NCBI RefSeq assembly: GCF_014655955.1
Contig: NZ_BNBO01000030.1
Location: 1 to 64,000, forward strand
Origin: Kitasatospora indigofera
Lineage (GTDB): Bacteria > Actinomycetota > Actinomycetes > Streptomycetales > Streptomycetaceae
Direction of reading: 5' to 3'
DNA length: 64,000 nucleotides
The position numbers were made by a program, and so were the translations under genes. Under the pieces are notes generated by a model. That model was not told where the DNA came from. It worked only from the letters and a program-made list of their open reading frames with translations, and searched no databases. Below are positions 47,397 through 56,791 of the stretch, piece after piece. Position 1 is the stretch's first letter. Each line of letters opens with the position of its first letter.

Positions 47397-47918
47397 TCAG
47401 CGCCCGGTCAGCCCCGGCCACTCCTCGGCCGTCATGGCGAACCGCTCGTGGTCCCGCCAGGACCCGCCGAGGTAGAGCATCCGGGGGGTGAAACCCTCGT
47501 GCCGGAAGCCCAGCCGGCGGGCCATCGCGATGGAGCGCTCGTTCTCCGGCTGCACGTTGATCTCCAGCCGGTGCAGGCCCAGACCGCCGGTGGACTGGTC
47601 GGCGAAGCACCGGTCCACCACCAGCAGCATGCCCTCGGTCATCCGTCCGGTGCCGGCGAAGGGCTCGTACGAGTCGTAGCCGAGGGCGCCGTTGCAGAAG
47701 CGGCCCATCACGATGTTCGCGACGTTGCACTTGCCGACCAGCCCGCCGGTCTCCTGATCCACGATCAGGAAGGTCCGCAGGCCGGAGCCCTGGCGGCCGA
47801 GCAGCTCGGGCAGTCCGTCCGGCTCCACCGGGTTCCACCGGCCGATGTGCTCGGCGGACCGCCTGACGGCCTCGGCGTACTGCTCCACGTCTACGGGCCT
47901 CGGCGCCCGGATCGTCAC
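47397..47918 (-). CDS. GNAT-family N-acetyltransferase
   Basis: A 173-residue acetyltransferase of the RimJ/RimL type. The N-terminal VTIRAPRPVDVEQYAEAVR opens the fold, GTGRMTEGMLLVVD corresponds to the CoA-binding arm and LEINVQPENERSIAMARRLGFRHEG is the typical end of motif A/B. It transfers acetyl groups to an amine, possibly a ribosomal protein or antibiotic. The GTG at 47918 lies 7 nt after GGAGG; GTG at 47924 is too close. It follows ffh after a strong terminator, so it has its own promoter. Confidence 0.85.
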   Translation of the reverse strand: MTIRAPRPVDVEQYAEAVRRSAEHIGRWNPVEPDGLPELLGRQGSGLRTFLIVDQETGGLVGKCNVANIVMGRFCNGALGYDSYEPFAGTGRMTEGMLLVVDRCFADQSTGGLGLHRLEINVQPENERSIAMARRLGFRHEGFTPRMLYLGGSWRDHERFAMTAEEWPGLTGR

Positions 47919-47957
47919 TCGCACCCCTCCATCATCCGGCACGCCCTCGGTCATGCG

Positions 47958-47995
47958 TGCGGCCCGCCACCCGGGGTGACGGGTGGCGGGCCGCA
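47958..47995 (-). terminator. Perfect 15-bp hairpin after ffh
   Basis: TGCGGCCCGCCACCC (47958-47972) pairs with 47981-47995 around GGGGTGAC, 27 nt after the ffh stop and 40 nt before the acetyltransferase start. Confidence 0.87.
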
Positions 47996-48021
47996 GCCGG
48001 AGGCTCGGTGCCCCGGGACGC

Positions 48022-49590
48022 TCAGAGGAGGTCCTTGAACTCCTTGGGCAACTCGAAGTCGGCCGGGCCCTTGCCCGCGCCGAGCCCGAAGGCCCCGCCC
48101 TGGGCGGGTGCCTGCTGGCCGGCACCGGGGCCGAGCGCGCGGCGCTCGGCGGCGGCCTGCTCCTCCTGCGCCCGCTTCAGCGGGTTGCCGGACTTCTTGC
48201 GGCCCTTGGCGGGCTGCGCCTTCTTGCCGGACTTCTTCGCCCCGCCGCCCATGCCCGGGATGCCCGGCATTCCGGGCATGCCCTTGCCGGAGGCCATCGC
48301 GGACATCATCTTGCGGGCCTCGAAGAAGCGCTCGACCAGGTTGTTGACCTCGCCGACGCCGACGCCCGAACCCTTGGCGATGCGCAGCCGGCGCGAGCCG
48401 TTGATGAGCTTGGGGTCGGTCCGCTCGGCCGGGGTCATCGACTTGATGATCGCGCCGACGCGGTTGACGTCCTTGTCGTCGATGTTGTTGATCTGCTCGC
48501 GGATCTGGCCCATGCCCGGCAGCATGCCGAGCAGCTTGGAGATCGAGCCCATCTTCTGGACCTGCTCCAGCTGCGACAGGAAGTCGTCGAGCGTGAAGTC
48601 CTTGCCGCCGCCCTGCAGCTTGGAGGCGATCTTCTCGGCCTCGGCCTGGGAGAAGGTCTGCTCGGCCTTCTCGATCAGGCTGAGCATGTCGCCCATGCCC
48701 AGGATGCGCGAGGCCATCCGGTCCGGGTGGAAGGCGTCGAAGTCGTCGACCTTCTCGCCGTTCGAGGCGAACATGATCTGGCGGCCGGTGACGTGGGCCA
48801 CCGAGAGCGCGGCGCCACCGCGGGCGTCGCCGTCGAGCTTGGAGAGCACCACACCGGTGAAGTCGACGCCGTCGAGGAAGGCCTGGGCGGTGGTGACCGC
48901 GTCCTGGCCGATCATCGCGTCGACGACGAAGAGGACCTCGTCCGGGTTGACCGCAGCCCGGATGTCGGCGGCCTGCTGCATCAGCTCGGCGTCGATGCCG
49001 AGGCGGCCGGCGGTGTCGACGATGACGACGTCGTACTGCTTCTGCTTGGCGTACTCGATCGAGTCGCGGGCGACCTTGACCGGGTCGCCGACGCCGTTGC
49101 CCGGCTCGGGGGCGTAGATCGCCACCCCGGCCCGCTCGGCGACGACGGTCAGCTGGTTCACGGCGTTGGGACGCTGGAGGTCGCAGGCGACCAGCAGCGG
49201 GGTGTGCTTCTGCGACTTCAGCCAGTGGCCGAGCTTGCCGGCGAGGGTGGTCTTACCGGCACCCTGCAGACCGGCGAGCATGATCACCGTCGGACCGGTC
49301 TTGGCGTACCGGACCCTCCGGGTCTCGCCACCGAGGATGTTGATGAGCTCCTCGTTGACGATCTTGATGATCTGCTGGGCCGGGTTCAGCGCGCCCGAGA
49401 CCTCGGCGCCGAGCGCGCGGTCCTTGACCTGCTTGATGAAGGCCCGCACCACGGGGAGCGCGACATCCGCTTCGAGCAGCGCGATCCGGATCTCGCGGGC
49501 GGTGGCGTCGATGTCCGCCTCACTGAGGCGGCCCTTGCCCCGGAGGTTCTTGAACGTCGCTGCGAGGCGATCGGAAAGAGTGTCGAACAC
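48022..49590 (-). CDS. ffh: Signal recognition particle GTPase Ffh
   Basis: A 522-residue SRP54. The N domain is followed by the G domain: P-loop GLQGAGKTTLAGKLG near residue 107, VIVDTAGRLGID and TGVVLSKLDGDARGG. The M domain starts at about residue 300 and contains Met-rich GKGMPGMPGIPGMGG. The C-terminal tail is Gly/Gln/Ala-rich. It targets nascent membrane and secretory proteins with 4.5S RNA. The start is GTG (complement of 49588-49590). It transcribes away from the RHS island, with a 208-nt divergent gap. Confidence 0.97.
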   Translation of the reverse strand: MFDTLSDRLAATFKNLRGKGRLSEADIDATAREIRIALLEADVALPVVRAFIKQVKDRALGAEVSGALNPAQQIIKIVNEELINILGGETRRVRYAKTGPTVIMLAGLQGAGKTTLAGKLGHWLKSQKHTPLLVACDLQRPNAVNQLTVVAERAGVAIYAPEPGNGVGDPVKVARDSIEYAKQKQYDVVIVDTAGRLGIDAELMQQAADIRAAVNPDEVLFVVDAMIGQDAVTTAQAFLDGVDFTGVVLSKLDGDARGGAALSVAHVTGRQIMFASNGEKVDDFDAFHPDRMASRILGMGDMLSLIEKAEQTFSQAEAEKIASKLQGGGKDFTLDDFLSQLEQVQKMGSISKLLGMLPGMGQIREQINNIDDKDVNRVGAIIKSMTPAERTDPKLINGSRRLRIAKGSGVGVGEVNNLVERFFEARKMMSAMASGKGMPGMPGIPGMGGGAKKSGKKAQPAKGRKKSGNPLKRAQEEQAAAERRALGPGAGQQAPAQGGAFGLGAGKGPADFELPKEFKDLL

Positions 49591-49798
49591 GTCGGTCGCG
49601 GGTCCCTTGCGGCATCGGTACGGGTACGGTCGTCGCCCCCAGGGTATCCGGCCGCCCCGGGTACGGTCTCCACCCCGGTGGCGGAGCGCTCCGACGAGCT
49701 GCCCGGGCGGGCGGTTTCTTTACCCGAGCGAGGTTCCGCGACCGCCCGCGCTTGGCTACGGTCGGTGCCGTCATGCCTGCGTCACAGGGGGAGCATTC

Positions 49799-50401
49799 AT
49801 GAGCGCCGGGGCATCGGGCGGCGGGGATTCGAGCGGCGGTCCGTCGAAGGACCGGCCTTCCGGGAGCCGGACTCCGGGCGACGGGCCACCGGCCCACGCG
49901 GTACCGGGGGGCGGGGCACCGCACCACGGGACACCACAGCACGGGACACCACAGCACGGAGCACCGCAGCACGGAGCACCAGGTGCCGCCGCGCCGCGCA
50001 ACGGGGCACTGGCGGCCCGGGCCTCCGAGCTGGGCACGGCCGACTACGACCCCGCGGCACTGATCGGGGAGTTCCGCCGGAGCGCCGTGCTCGTCCCGGT
50101 CACCGCGGACGGCGGCTGGTGGGCGGCCGATAGCGGCGGCATCCGCTGGATCCACGCCTTCACCGACGGGGCGGCGCTGTCCCGCTTCGCCCGGCAGCGG
50201 GACGGCCGGGCCGGCGTGGAGTGGTCGTTCGCCACCGTCTACGGCGCCCGCCTGCTGGACGTCGCCGTCCCGGCCGCCCCGGTGCCCACCGGCGTGGTGC
50301 TGGACGTGGCGGGCCCGGCCCCCGCGTTCCTGCCGCCGATGGCGGGGATCGTGCCGGACGCGGCCGCGCTGGACCTCGCCGAGGAGGACGGCCGTGGCTG
50401 A
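49799..50401 (+). CDS. SseB-like domain protein at the head of an RHS toxin locus
   Basis: A 200-residue protein. The first 80 residues are low complexity (Gly/Ser/Pro/His), with 3.7 copies of a 15-bp repeat encoding HGTPQ units (49925-49980). Residues 90-200 resemble the N-terminal domain of SseB-type proteins (RRSAVLVPVTADGGWWAAD, then GARLLDVAVPAAPVPTGVVL). SseB-like proteins often sit beside type VII substrates in actinobacteria and may be chaperones. The ATG at 49799 has GGGGAGC upstream. Its TGA overlaps the next gene's GTG by 8 nt, so all three genes to the toxin are coupled. Confidence 0.75.
   Translation: MSAGASGGGDSSGGPSKDRPSGSRTPGDGPPAHAVPGGGAPHHGTPQHGTPQHGAPQHGAPGAAAPRNGALAARASELGTADYDPAALIGEFRRSAVLVPVTADGGWWAADSGGIRWIHAFTDGAALSRFARQRDGRAGVEWSFATVYGARLLDVAVPAAPVPTGVVLDVAGPAPAFLPPMAGIVPDAAALDLAEEDGRG
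49925..49980. repeat. 15-bp tandem repeat in the SseB-like gene
   Basis: About 3.7 copies of CACGGGACACCACAG with small changes (GGA for GGG, CCG for CCA), in frame, encoding His-Gly-Thr/Ala-Pro-Gln. Confidence 0.85.
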
Positions 50402-51023
50402 CAGCTACGCGGTGGACCCGCAGGCCCTCAAGCTGGCCGCCGACGGCATCAACGGCGCGATCGCCGAGCTGAAGACGCTCGGCATCGACGAGAGCGCCGA
50501 GGTGGGCCGCGGCTTCTCCAACATCGAGCTCTCCGGCATGCAGATCGGCCACGCCGGCCTGCACGACTCCTTCGCCGCGTTCGCCGAGCGCTGGGCCTGG
50601 GGCGTGCGCACCGTCGTCCAGGACGGCAACGAGATCGCGCTGCGCCTGGGCCTGTCGGCCGGGCTGTACCACGACCAGGAGCAGTACGTGTCGGGCACGT
50701 TCAAGGACGTGGTCAACGCCGCGATGGGCAACCCGGACCTCACCCAGGAGCAGGTCGAGGCGCAGTCCTGGGGCCAGACCCTCTCCGACAACCCGTACAC
50801 CCAGGTCCGCGACGCCGACTACTCGGCGGAGTCCGCCGCGAAGGCCGGCGAGCACATGAAGGAGACCTGGCAGGCCGAGGGCCGGGACATGATGGACGGC
50901 CCGATGGGCATCCGGCGCAAGGCCGCCGGCCTGGCGGGCCTGGGGGACGAGTACGAGCAGGCGCAGACCGACCTGTTCGGCACGAAGGTGGTGCCGCAGC
51001 AGCGGCCGGACAGCGGGGGCTGA
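50394..51023 (+). CDS. WXG100-like helical protein, probable secretion partner
   Basis: A 209-residue, mostly helical acidic protein. The first 110 residues have the ESX/WXG-like layout: a helix from YAVDPQALKLAADGINGAIA, then WAWGVRTVVQDGN, then a second helix with LSAGLYHDQEQYVSGTF. Such proteins accompany type VII-exported toxins in actinobacteria. The start is GTG overlapping the previous stop by 8 nt; the toxin gene begins 1 nt after its stop. Function as chaperone or co-substrate is inference. Confidence 0.75.
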   Translation: MADSYAVDPQALKLAADGINGAIAELKTLGIDESAEVGRGFSNIELSGMQIGHAGLHDSFAAFAERWAWGVRTVVQDGNEIALRLGLSAGLYHDQEQYVSGTFKDVVNAAMGNPDLTQEQVEAQSWGQTLSDNPYTQVRDADYSAESAAKAGEHMKETWQAEGRDMMDGPMGIRRKAAGLAGLGDEYEQAQTDLFGTKVVPQQRPDSGG

Positions 51024-51024
51024 G

Positions 51025-54000
51025 ATGGGGTTCGGGGATTTCGTCGACGGCGTCGGGGACGCCTTCGAGGACGGCATCGACTCGGTGAGGAGCACCGTCG
51101 GCTCGGCCGTCGACGGCGGGGCGCACCTGCTGGGCGACGGGCTGGACGCGGTCGGGCTGCACGGCGCCGCCCACGCGGTCGACTCCTTCGGCGATTCGGT
51201 GGCCGACTCGCTGGGTGCCCAGGTCGGGGAGTACCAGCTGGGCGAGTCCGACGACCCCAAGGACCTGGTGCACGGGGACGTCAAGGGCATCGGCGAGTCG
51301 GTCGGGCACCTGCGCATGTTCCACGCCGCGTTCGAGGAGACCGGCCAGGGCCTGTCCCGGCTCGACGCCGAGCACTGGAAGGGCGCGGCCGGCGACGCCT
51401 TCCGGGCGAAGTTCGCCCCGCAGCCGAAGCTCTGGCTGACCGCTGCGGACGCGTGCCGGACGGCCGCGGAGGCCATGGATACCTTCGCCGGCACCGTCAC
51501 CTGGGCGCAGGAGCAGGCCAAGCAGGCCATCGACGCCTACAAGGCCGCGAAGAAGGCCTCCGAACAGGCCCGCGACTCCTACAACGCCGACGTCGACCGC
51601 TACAACCAGGCCGCCAAGGACTGGAACAAGGCCTCCCAGGACGGCAGGGACCCGGGCCCGCGGCCCACGGATCCGGGCGAGTTCCGGGACCCGGGCACGG
51701 CGGGCCTCAAGCAGGCCCAGGAGCAGCTGCGCGCGGCCCGGCAGCAGCGGGACGCCGCCGCGGACACCGCCAGGGCGGCCGTCGACGCCGCCACGGCCAC
51801 CGCTCCGGCCGAGCCGAGCTTCACGTCCAGGATGGGCAGCGACCTGTCCGACACCTTCCAGGGCGCCATGGTCGGACAGCTCCACCTGGCCGGCGGCCTG
51901 GTGAAGGGCGGAGCGGACATCCTCAAGTTCGGCCGCGGGCTGAACCCGATGGACCCGTACAACCTGACCCACCCGGCCCAGTACGCCGATCACGTCTCCA
52001 CCACCGCCGCCGGGCTGCTGCACGCCTCCAACCATCCGATGGAGCTGCTCTCGGCCGTGGTGGGCTCCGGCTGGAGCTCCGACCCCTTCGAGGCCTTCGG
52101 GAAGCTGACCACCAACGTCGCCTTCGGCGTGGCCACCGGCGGCGCCGGGGAGGCGGGCGCGGTCGCGGAGGACGTCGCGCTCAACGCGACCAAGAACGCC
52201 GGTGAGAACGCGGCCAGGGAGGCCGGCGAGAACGCCGCGAAGAACGCCGGTGAGAACGCCGCCCGCAAGGACGCCGCCCAGGCTGCCAGGGACGCGGCGG
52301 AGAACCCGTCGAAGGAGGCCAGGAAGCCGAACGAGGTCGAGGGCTGCGGCGACCCGGTCGACGTGGCGACCGGGCACATGTTCCTGCGGCAGACCGACCT
52401 GGGACTGCCCGGCTCACTCCCCCTCTTCTTCGAGCGCTCGCACACCTCCGCCTACCGGTCGGGCCTGTGGATGGGCCCGACCTGGGCCTGCACGGTGGAC
52501 GAGCGGCTGGTCGTCGACGCCGAGGGCGTGCTGCTGCTCCGCGCGGACGGCGGCATGCTGGTCTACCCGCACCCTGTGCCCGGCGTCGCCACCCTGCCGG
52601 TCTCCGGCAGCTCGCGCTGGCCGCTCGTCCTGGACGCCCGGGGCGGGTACAGCGCCACCGACCCGCTGTCCGGGCTGACCCGTACCTACCTCCCGGAGCC
52701 CGACGACCCCGGCACGGCACTGCTCAGCGAGATCCGCGACCGGGCCGGCCGGTGGATCGCCCTCGACCACGACGACGCCGGGGCCCCGGTGTCGATCCGT
52801 CACCACGGCGGCTACCACGTGAAGCTCACCGTGGAGGGCGGCCGGATCACCGCCCTGCACCTGGCCGGGGCCGGGCCCGGCGGCGGCGACGCCGAGATCG
52901 TCCGGTACGGCTACACCGACGGCCACCTGACCCACGTCACCAACTCCTCCGGCCTGCCGCAGCGCTTCGACTACGACGCCGCGGGCCGGATGACCGCCTG
53001 GACCGACCGCAACGGCTCCCGCTACGCCTACGCGTACGACCACCTCGACCGCTGCACCGACCAGGGCGGCGTCGCGGGGCACCTGCGGTACCACTACGAC
53101 TACGACCAGCGCGATCCCGGCAGCGGGCACCGGATCACGGCCGCCACCGACTCGCTCGGCCACACCACGCGCTACCTCGTCGACGGCGAGGGCCGGATCG
53201 CCGCCGAGACCGACCCGCTGGGCGCCACCACGCAGTACACCTACGACCGCCACGGCCGGCGGTTGTCGGTCACCGACCCGCTGGGCGGATGCTTCGCCTT
53301 CGCCTACGACGAGGCGGGCAACGTCACCGCCGTCACCAGGCCCGACGGCGCCCAGAGCCTGGCCAGGTACAGCGACCTCAACCGGCCGCTGGTGGTGGCC
53401 GAGCCCGACGGGTCGACCTGGCGGCAGACGTACGACCAGGCCGGCAACCGCACGGCGCGCACCGATCCGTCCGGTGCCGTGACCCGCTTCGACCACGACG
53501 ACGCGGGGCACGTGTCACGGGTCGTCGACGCCCTCGGCAACGCCACCCAGGTGCTCTGCGACCCGGCCGGACGGGTGGTCGGGACGGTGAACCCGCTCGG
53601 CGGGCGCACCACGTACCGGCGCGACGCCTTCGGCCGCCCCGTCGCGGTCACCGACGCGCTCGGCGGCACCACCCGGTACACCTGGTCGGTGGAGGGCCTG
53701 CTCACCTCCCGCACGACGCCGGACGGCGCCGTCGAGCGCTGGACCTACGACGGGGAGGGCAACAACCTCACCCACACCGACCAGGTCGGCGGTGTGACGG
53801 TGATGGAGTACACGCACTTCGACCTGCTCGCCGCGCGGACCGGGCCGGACGGCACCCGTCACGCCTTCACCCACGACACCGAGCTGCGGCTCGTCCGGGT
53901 GACCAACCCGGACGGGCTGGAGTGGAGCTACCGGTACGACCCGGCCGGCCGGGTGACCGGCGAGACCGACTTCAACGGACGCGACCTCAGCTACGCGCAC

Positions 54001-55761
54001 GACGCGGCCGGGCGGCTGGCCGCCCGCACCAACGGGCTGGGGCAGACCATCGGCTACGGCTACGACGCCCTCGGCAACCTCAGTTCCAAGGACGTCGCGG
54101 GCGAGTCCACCGTGTACGCGTACGACCAGGTCGGCCGCCTGGTCTCCGCGACCGGTCCGGACGTGCGCCTCCGGCGCCGGTACGACCTCCTCGGCCGGGT
54201 GACCGAGGAGACGGTCGACGGGCGCACCCTCAGCACCGGGTACGACGCGGCGGGCCGGCGCGTCCGGCGGCTGACCCCGTCCGGCGCCGAGAGCCGCTGG
54301 ACGTACGACGCGGACGGCAATCCGACCGCGCTCACCACCTCGGAACACACCTTGGCCTTCGAGCGCGACGTGCTCGGCCGGGAGACCGCCCGCCGGTTCG
54401 CCGCCGACGTCGCCCTCACCTCCACCTGGGACGAGGTGCACCGTCTCAGCAGCCAGACGCTGACCGGCTCGGCCGTCCGCCCGCTGCAGAGCCGCGCATA
54501 CACCTACCGCGCCGACGGCGCCCTGGTCGGCATCGCCGACCAGCAGTCCGGCGCCCGTTCCTTCGACCTCGACGCGGCCGGCCGGGTGACCGCCGTGCAC
54601 GCCGCCGACTGGACCGAGCGGTACGCCTACGACCGGTCCGGGAACCTCACCGACGCGGCCTGGCCCGCGGGCCGGGACGACAGTGCCCTCGGCGCCCGCA
54701 GCTACCGGGGCACCCTGATCCGCTCGGCCGGCAGGCTCGCGTACGACCACGACGCCCAGGGGCGGGTCACGGTGCGCCGGCAGACCACGCTCTCCGGCCG
54801 GAGCAACGTGTGGCACTACAGCTGGGACGCCGAGGACCGGCTGACCGGCGTCACGACTCCCGACGGCAGTCGCTGGCGCTACCGGTACGACCCCTTCGGC
54901 CGCCGCGTCTCGAAGGAGCGCCTCGGCGGGGACGGCGCGACGGCGACGGAGCGGACGGAGTTCACCTGGGACGGCACCACGCTCGTGGAGCAGACCGCCC
55001 ACGGCCCTGCCCTGCCCGGTGCCTACACCCTCACCTGGGACCACGACGGGTCGCGTCCCGTCGCCCAGACCGAACTGATGGCCGCCGCGGACGAGGCCCG
55101 GCAGGCGGACACCGACCGCCGGTTCTTCGCCATCGTCACCGACCTGATCGGCACCCCCACCCACCTCCTCAACCCCGACGGTTCGACCGCCTGGCAGGCC
55201 CGGACCAGCATCTGGGGCGCGACGACCTGGTTGAGCGCCGGCAGCACCAGTACACCGCTGCGGTTCCCCGGCCAGTACTACGACCCCGAAACCCGGCTGC
55301 ACTACAACCTCAACCGCTACTACGACCCGTCGACGGCCCGTTACGCCACCCTCGACCCCCTGGGCCTGTCCCCGGCGCCGAACCCCAACGGGTACGTCCC
55401 CAACCCGCTGACCTGGTTCGACCCGCTCGGTCTCACGCCGTGCGAGTGGTCGAGCCCGGCGAGCATGGAGGAGCACTACGGGCGGCACGGCCGGGACCTG
55501 GGGTACTACACGAAGGAGGACTACGCCCAGGGCGCCAAGGACCTGATGCAGGATCCGAAGGGCGCCGGCGTGCGCGAGAAGGTCAGCCTGCTGGAGGGGA
55601 AGGTCTACCGATGGGACCCGACGACCAACGAGTTCGCCGTGAAGGACCTCAAGACCAACAAGATCATCACCTACTTCGACAGCTCGATCGACCGCTCCGG
55701 GAAGTCCTCCGACGCCTGGGCCAGGAAATACTGGAACGACCAGAAGGGCGTCGAGGACTAG
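51025..55761 (+). CDS. RHS-repeat polymorphic toxin with WXG-type N terminus
   Basis: A 1578-residue protein. Residues 90-230 are a type VII-style helical signal domain with a W-x-G turn (EHWKGAAGDAFRAKF). Residues 390-435 contain GENAA-type repeats. DUF6531 starts at about 442 (GCGDPVDVATGHMFLRQTDL). From about 640 to 1400 there are some 30 YD/RHS repeats that form a closed shell around the toxin. The RHS core ends in WFDPLGLTP at about 1471, after which the terminal 107 residues are the toxin. That tip has EEHYGRHGRDLG and KVYRWDPTTNEFAVKD, a layout seen in BECR-type RNase toxins. No signal peptide. Followed by probable immunity genes. A start at 52467 and other long frames inside are shadows. 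Confidence 0.92.
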   Translation: MGFGDFVDGVGDAFEDGIDSVRSTVGSAVDGGAHLLGDGLDAVGLHGAAHAVDSFGDSVADSLGAQVGEYQLGESDDPKDLVHGDVKGIGESVGHLRMFHAAFEETGQGLSRLDAEHWKGAAGDAFRAKFAPQPKLWLTAADACRTAAEAMDTFAGTVTWAQEQAKQAIDAYKAAKKASEQARDSYNADVDRYNQAAKDWNKASQDGRDPGPRPTDPGEFRDPGTAGLKQAQEQLRAARQQRDAAADTARAAVDAATATAPAEPSFTSRMGSDLSDTFQGAMVGQLHLAGGLVKGGADILKFGRGLNPMDPYNLTHPAQYADHVSTTAAGLLHASNHPMELLSAVVGSGWSSDPFEAFGKLTTNVAFGVATGGAGEAGAVAEDVALNATKNAGENAAREAGENAAKNAGENAARKDAAQAARDAAENPSKEARKPNEVEGCGDPVDVATGHMFLRQTDLGLPGSLPLFFERSHTSAYRSGLWMGPTWACTVDERLVVDAEGVLLLRADGGMLVYPHPVPGVATLPVSGSSRWPLVLDARGGYSATDPLSGLTRTYLPEPDDPGTALLSEIRDRAGRWIALDHDDAGAPVSIRHHGGYHVKLTVEGGRITALHLAGAGPGGGDAEIVRYGYTDGHLTHVTNSSGLPQRFDYDAAGRMTAWTDRNGSRYAYAYDHLDRCTDQGGVAGHLRYHYDYDQRDPGSGHRITAATDSLGHTTRYLVDGEGRIAAETDPLGATTQYTYDRHGRRLSVTDPLGGCFAFAYDEAGNVTAVTRPDGAQSLARYSDLNRPLVVAEPDGSTWRQTYDQAGNRTARTDPSGAVTRFDHDDAGHVSRVVDALGNATQVLCDPAGRVVGTVNPLGGRTTYRRDAFGRPVAVTDALGGTTRYTWSVEGLLTSRTTPDGAVERWTYDGEGNNLTHTDQVGGVTVMEYTHFDLLAARTGPDGTRHAFTHDTELRLVRVTNPDGLEWSYRYDPAGRVTGETDFNGRDLSYAHDAAGRLAARTNGLGQTIGYGYDALGNLSSKDVAGESTVYAYDQVGRLVSATGPDVRLRRRYDLLGRVTEETVDGRTLSTGYDAAGRRVRRLTPSGAESRWTYDADGNPTALTTSEHTLAFERDVLGRETARRFAADVALTSTWDEVHRLSSQTLTGSAVRPLQSRAYTYRADGALVGIADQQSGARSFDLDAAGRVTAVHAADWTERYAYDRSGNLTDAAWPAGRDDSALGARSYRGTLIRSAGRLAYDHDAQGRVTVRRQTTLSGRSNVWHYSWDAEDRLTGVTTPDGSRWRYRYDPFGRRVSKERLGGDGATATERTEFTWDGTTLVEQTAHGPALPGAYTLTWDHDGSRPVAQTELMAAADEARQADTDRRFFAIVTDLIGTPTHLLNPDGSTAWQARTSIWGATTWLSAGSTSTPLRFPGQYYDPETRLHYNLNRYYDPSTARYATLDPLGLSPAPNPNGYVPNPLTWFDPLGLTPCEWSSPASMEEHYGRHGRDLGYYTKEDYAQGAKDLMQDPKGAGVREKVSLLEGKVYRWDPTTNEFAVKDLKTNKIITYFDSSIDRSGKSSDAWARKYWNDQKGVED

Positions 55762-55834
55762 GACGGGCCCTGGGCCGTCCGGGCCCCCGAAGCCGTGCAG
55801 TGAAGACCGACCGACTCGACCGAACAGGCGCCAG

Positions 55835-56125
55835 ATGACATCCCCGACCTCCAGCACCGACCCGTCCGGCCGGCAGGGCTACAGCTGCCCGAGCTGCGGA
55901 TACCTGACGCTCCGCGCTCGCGCGATGTACGAGATCTGCCAGGTGTGCGGATGGGAGGACACCGGACAGGGCGACGAGGACGCGGACGAGTACCGCGGCG
56001 GCCCCAATCGCGTCACCCTCACGGAGGCGCGCGAGAACTTCCGGGCGATCGGCGCGTCCGAGGAACGGCTGCTGGGCCAGGTCCGACCGCCGAAGGACTC
56101 CGAGATCCCCGACCACGGGCGGTGA
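55835..56125 (+). CDS. CPCC-family cysteine-rich protein, candidate immunity protein
   Basis: A 96-residue protein with the Cys_rich_CPCC pattern: YSCPSCGYLTLR, then YEICQVCGWEDTGQGDED, then GGPNRVTLTEARENFRAIGA. Two CxxC pairs form a zinc site. The family is common beside bacterial polymorphic toxins and is proposed to contribute immunity, but is also found alone. It begins 73 nt after the toxin stop on the same strand. Start ATG 55835. Confidence 0.85.
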   Translation: MTSPTSSTDPSGRQGYSCPSCGYLTLRARAMYEICQVCGWEDTGQGDEDADEYRGGPNRVTLTEARENFRAIGASEERLLGQVRPPKDSEIPDHGR

Positions 56126-56290
56126 CCGCCGCCCGGCGCTGGCCGCGGCCCGGCACCGCCGGGCCGGGGCCGGACCAGGCCGGTGGCGGACCGGGCCGGT
56201 GGCGGACAGAGGCCGCCCCCGTCCCCCCGTCCCCCCGATGCGGACCCGCGCCACGAGAAGGCCGCCTCGCGGTGAAGGAGCGCCCTCACC

Positions 56291-56791
56291 ATGACCACGC
56301 ACTGGGCCGACACCCTCCGCAACCCGGAGAAGCTGCTGGAGCTCTACCGCACGCCGCCGCGGGGCGACGTGCTGCGGATCCATTCGCTGCACCTCAACCG
56401 GCGGGGGCCGGCCCTGACGCTGCGGGCGAGCCTCCCGCAGCAGGCCGGCCTGCTGCGGGAGGACCGGACCGAACCGGGGTGCGACACCGTCGAGTTCCAC
56501 CTCCAGTTCCTGGACGTCGCGGACGTCCGGGTCACCGGTGGCCGGCTGCCGGCCGACGCGGCGGTCGCGATCACGGAACTCCGGGAGAGCCGGATCGCGG
56601 TCCGGATCGACGGCGGGCGGACGGACATCGCCTTCACCGGCAACCGCGCCGTCTCCGTCGGGCGGCTGAGCACCCGGGCGGCCACGCCCGACGGGTCCTC
56701 CCCGGTCCACCACTACACCGGCCGGGTCGACGCGCTGCGGTACTCCGCACCGCCCGCGACCTGGGAGGAGAACTACTATGCGCGGGTCTGA
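56291..56791 (+). CDS. Imm50-like immunity protein 1
   Basis: A 166-residue protein resembling the Imm50 family: W near residue 5, NPEKLLELYRTPP, LHLNRRGPALTLRASLP, then TVEFHLQFLDVADVRVTGG. Imm50 proteins are predicted beta-rich immunity proteins in polymorphic toxin loci, frequently in RHS or WXG contexts. ATG at 56291 with GTGAAGGAG upstream. It overlaps the next gene by 14 nt. Confidence 0.75.
   Translation: MTTHWADTLRNPEKLLELYRTPPRGDVLRIHSLHLNRRGPALTLRASLPQQAGLLREDRTEPGCDTVEFHLQFLDVADVRVTGGRLPADAAVAITELRESRIAVRIDGGRTDIAFTGNRAVSVGRLSTRAATPDGSSPVHHYTGRVDALRYSAPPATWEENYYARV

Noticed and set aside
53515-55857. 780-codon minus-strand open frame opposite the RHS toxin
   Set aside because: It is antisense to a recognised RHS protein, has no domain and shows the same codon-bias shadow as other opposite-strand frames.
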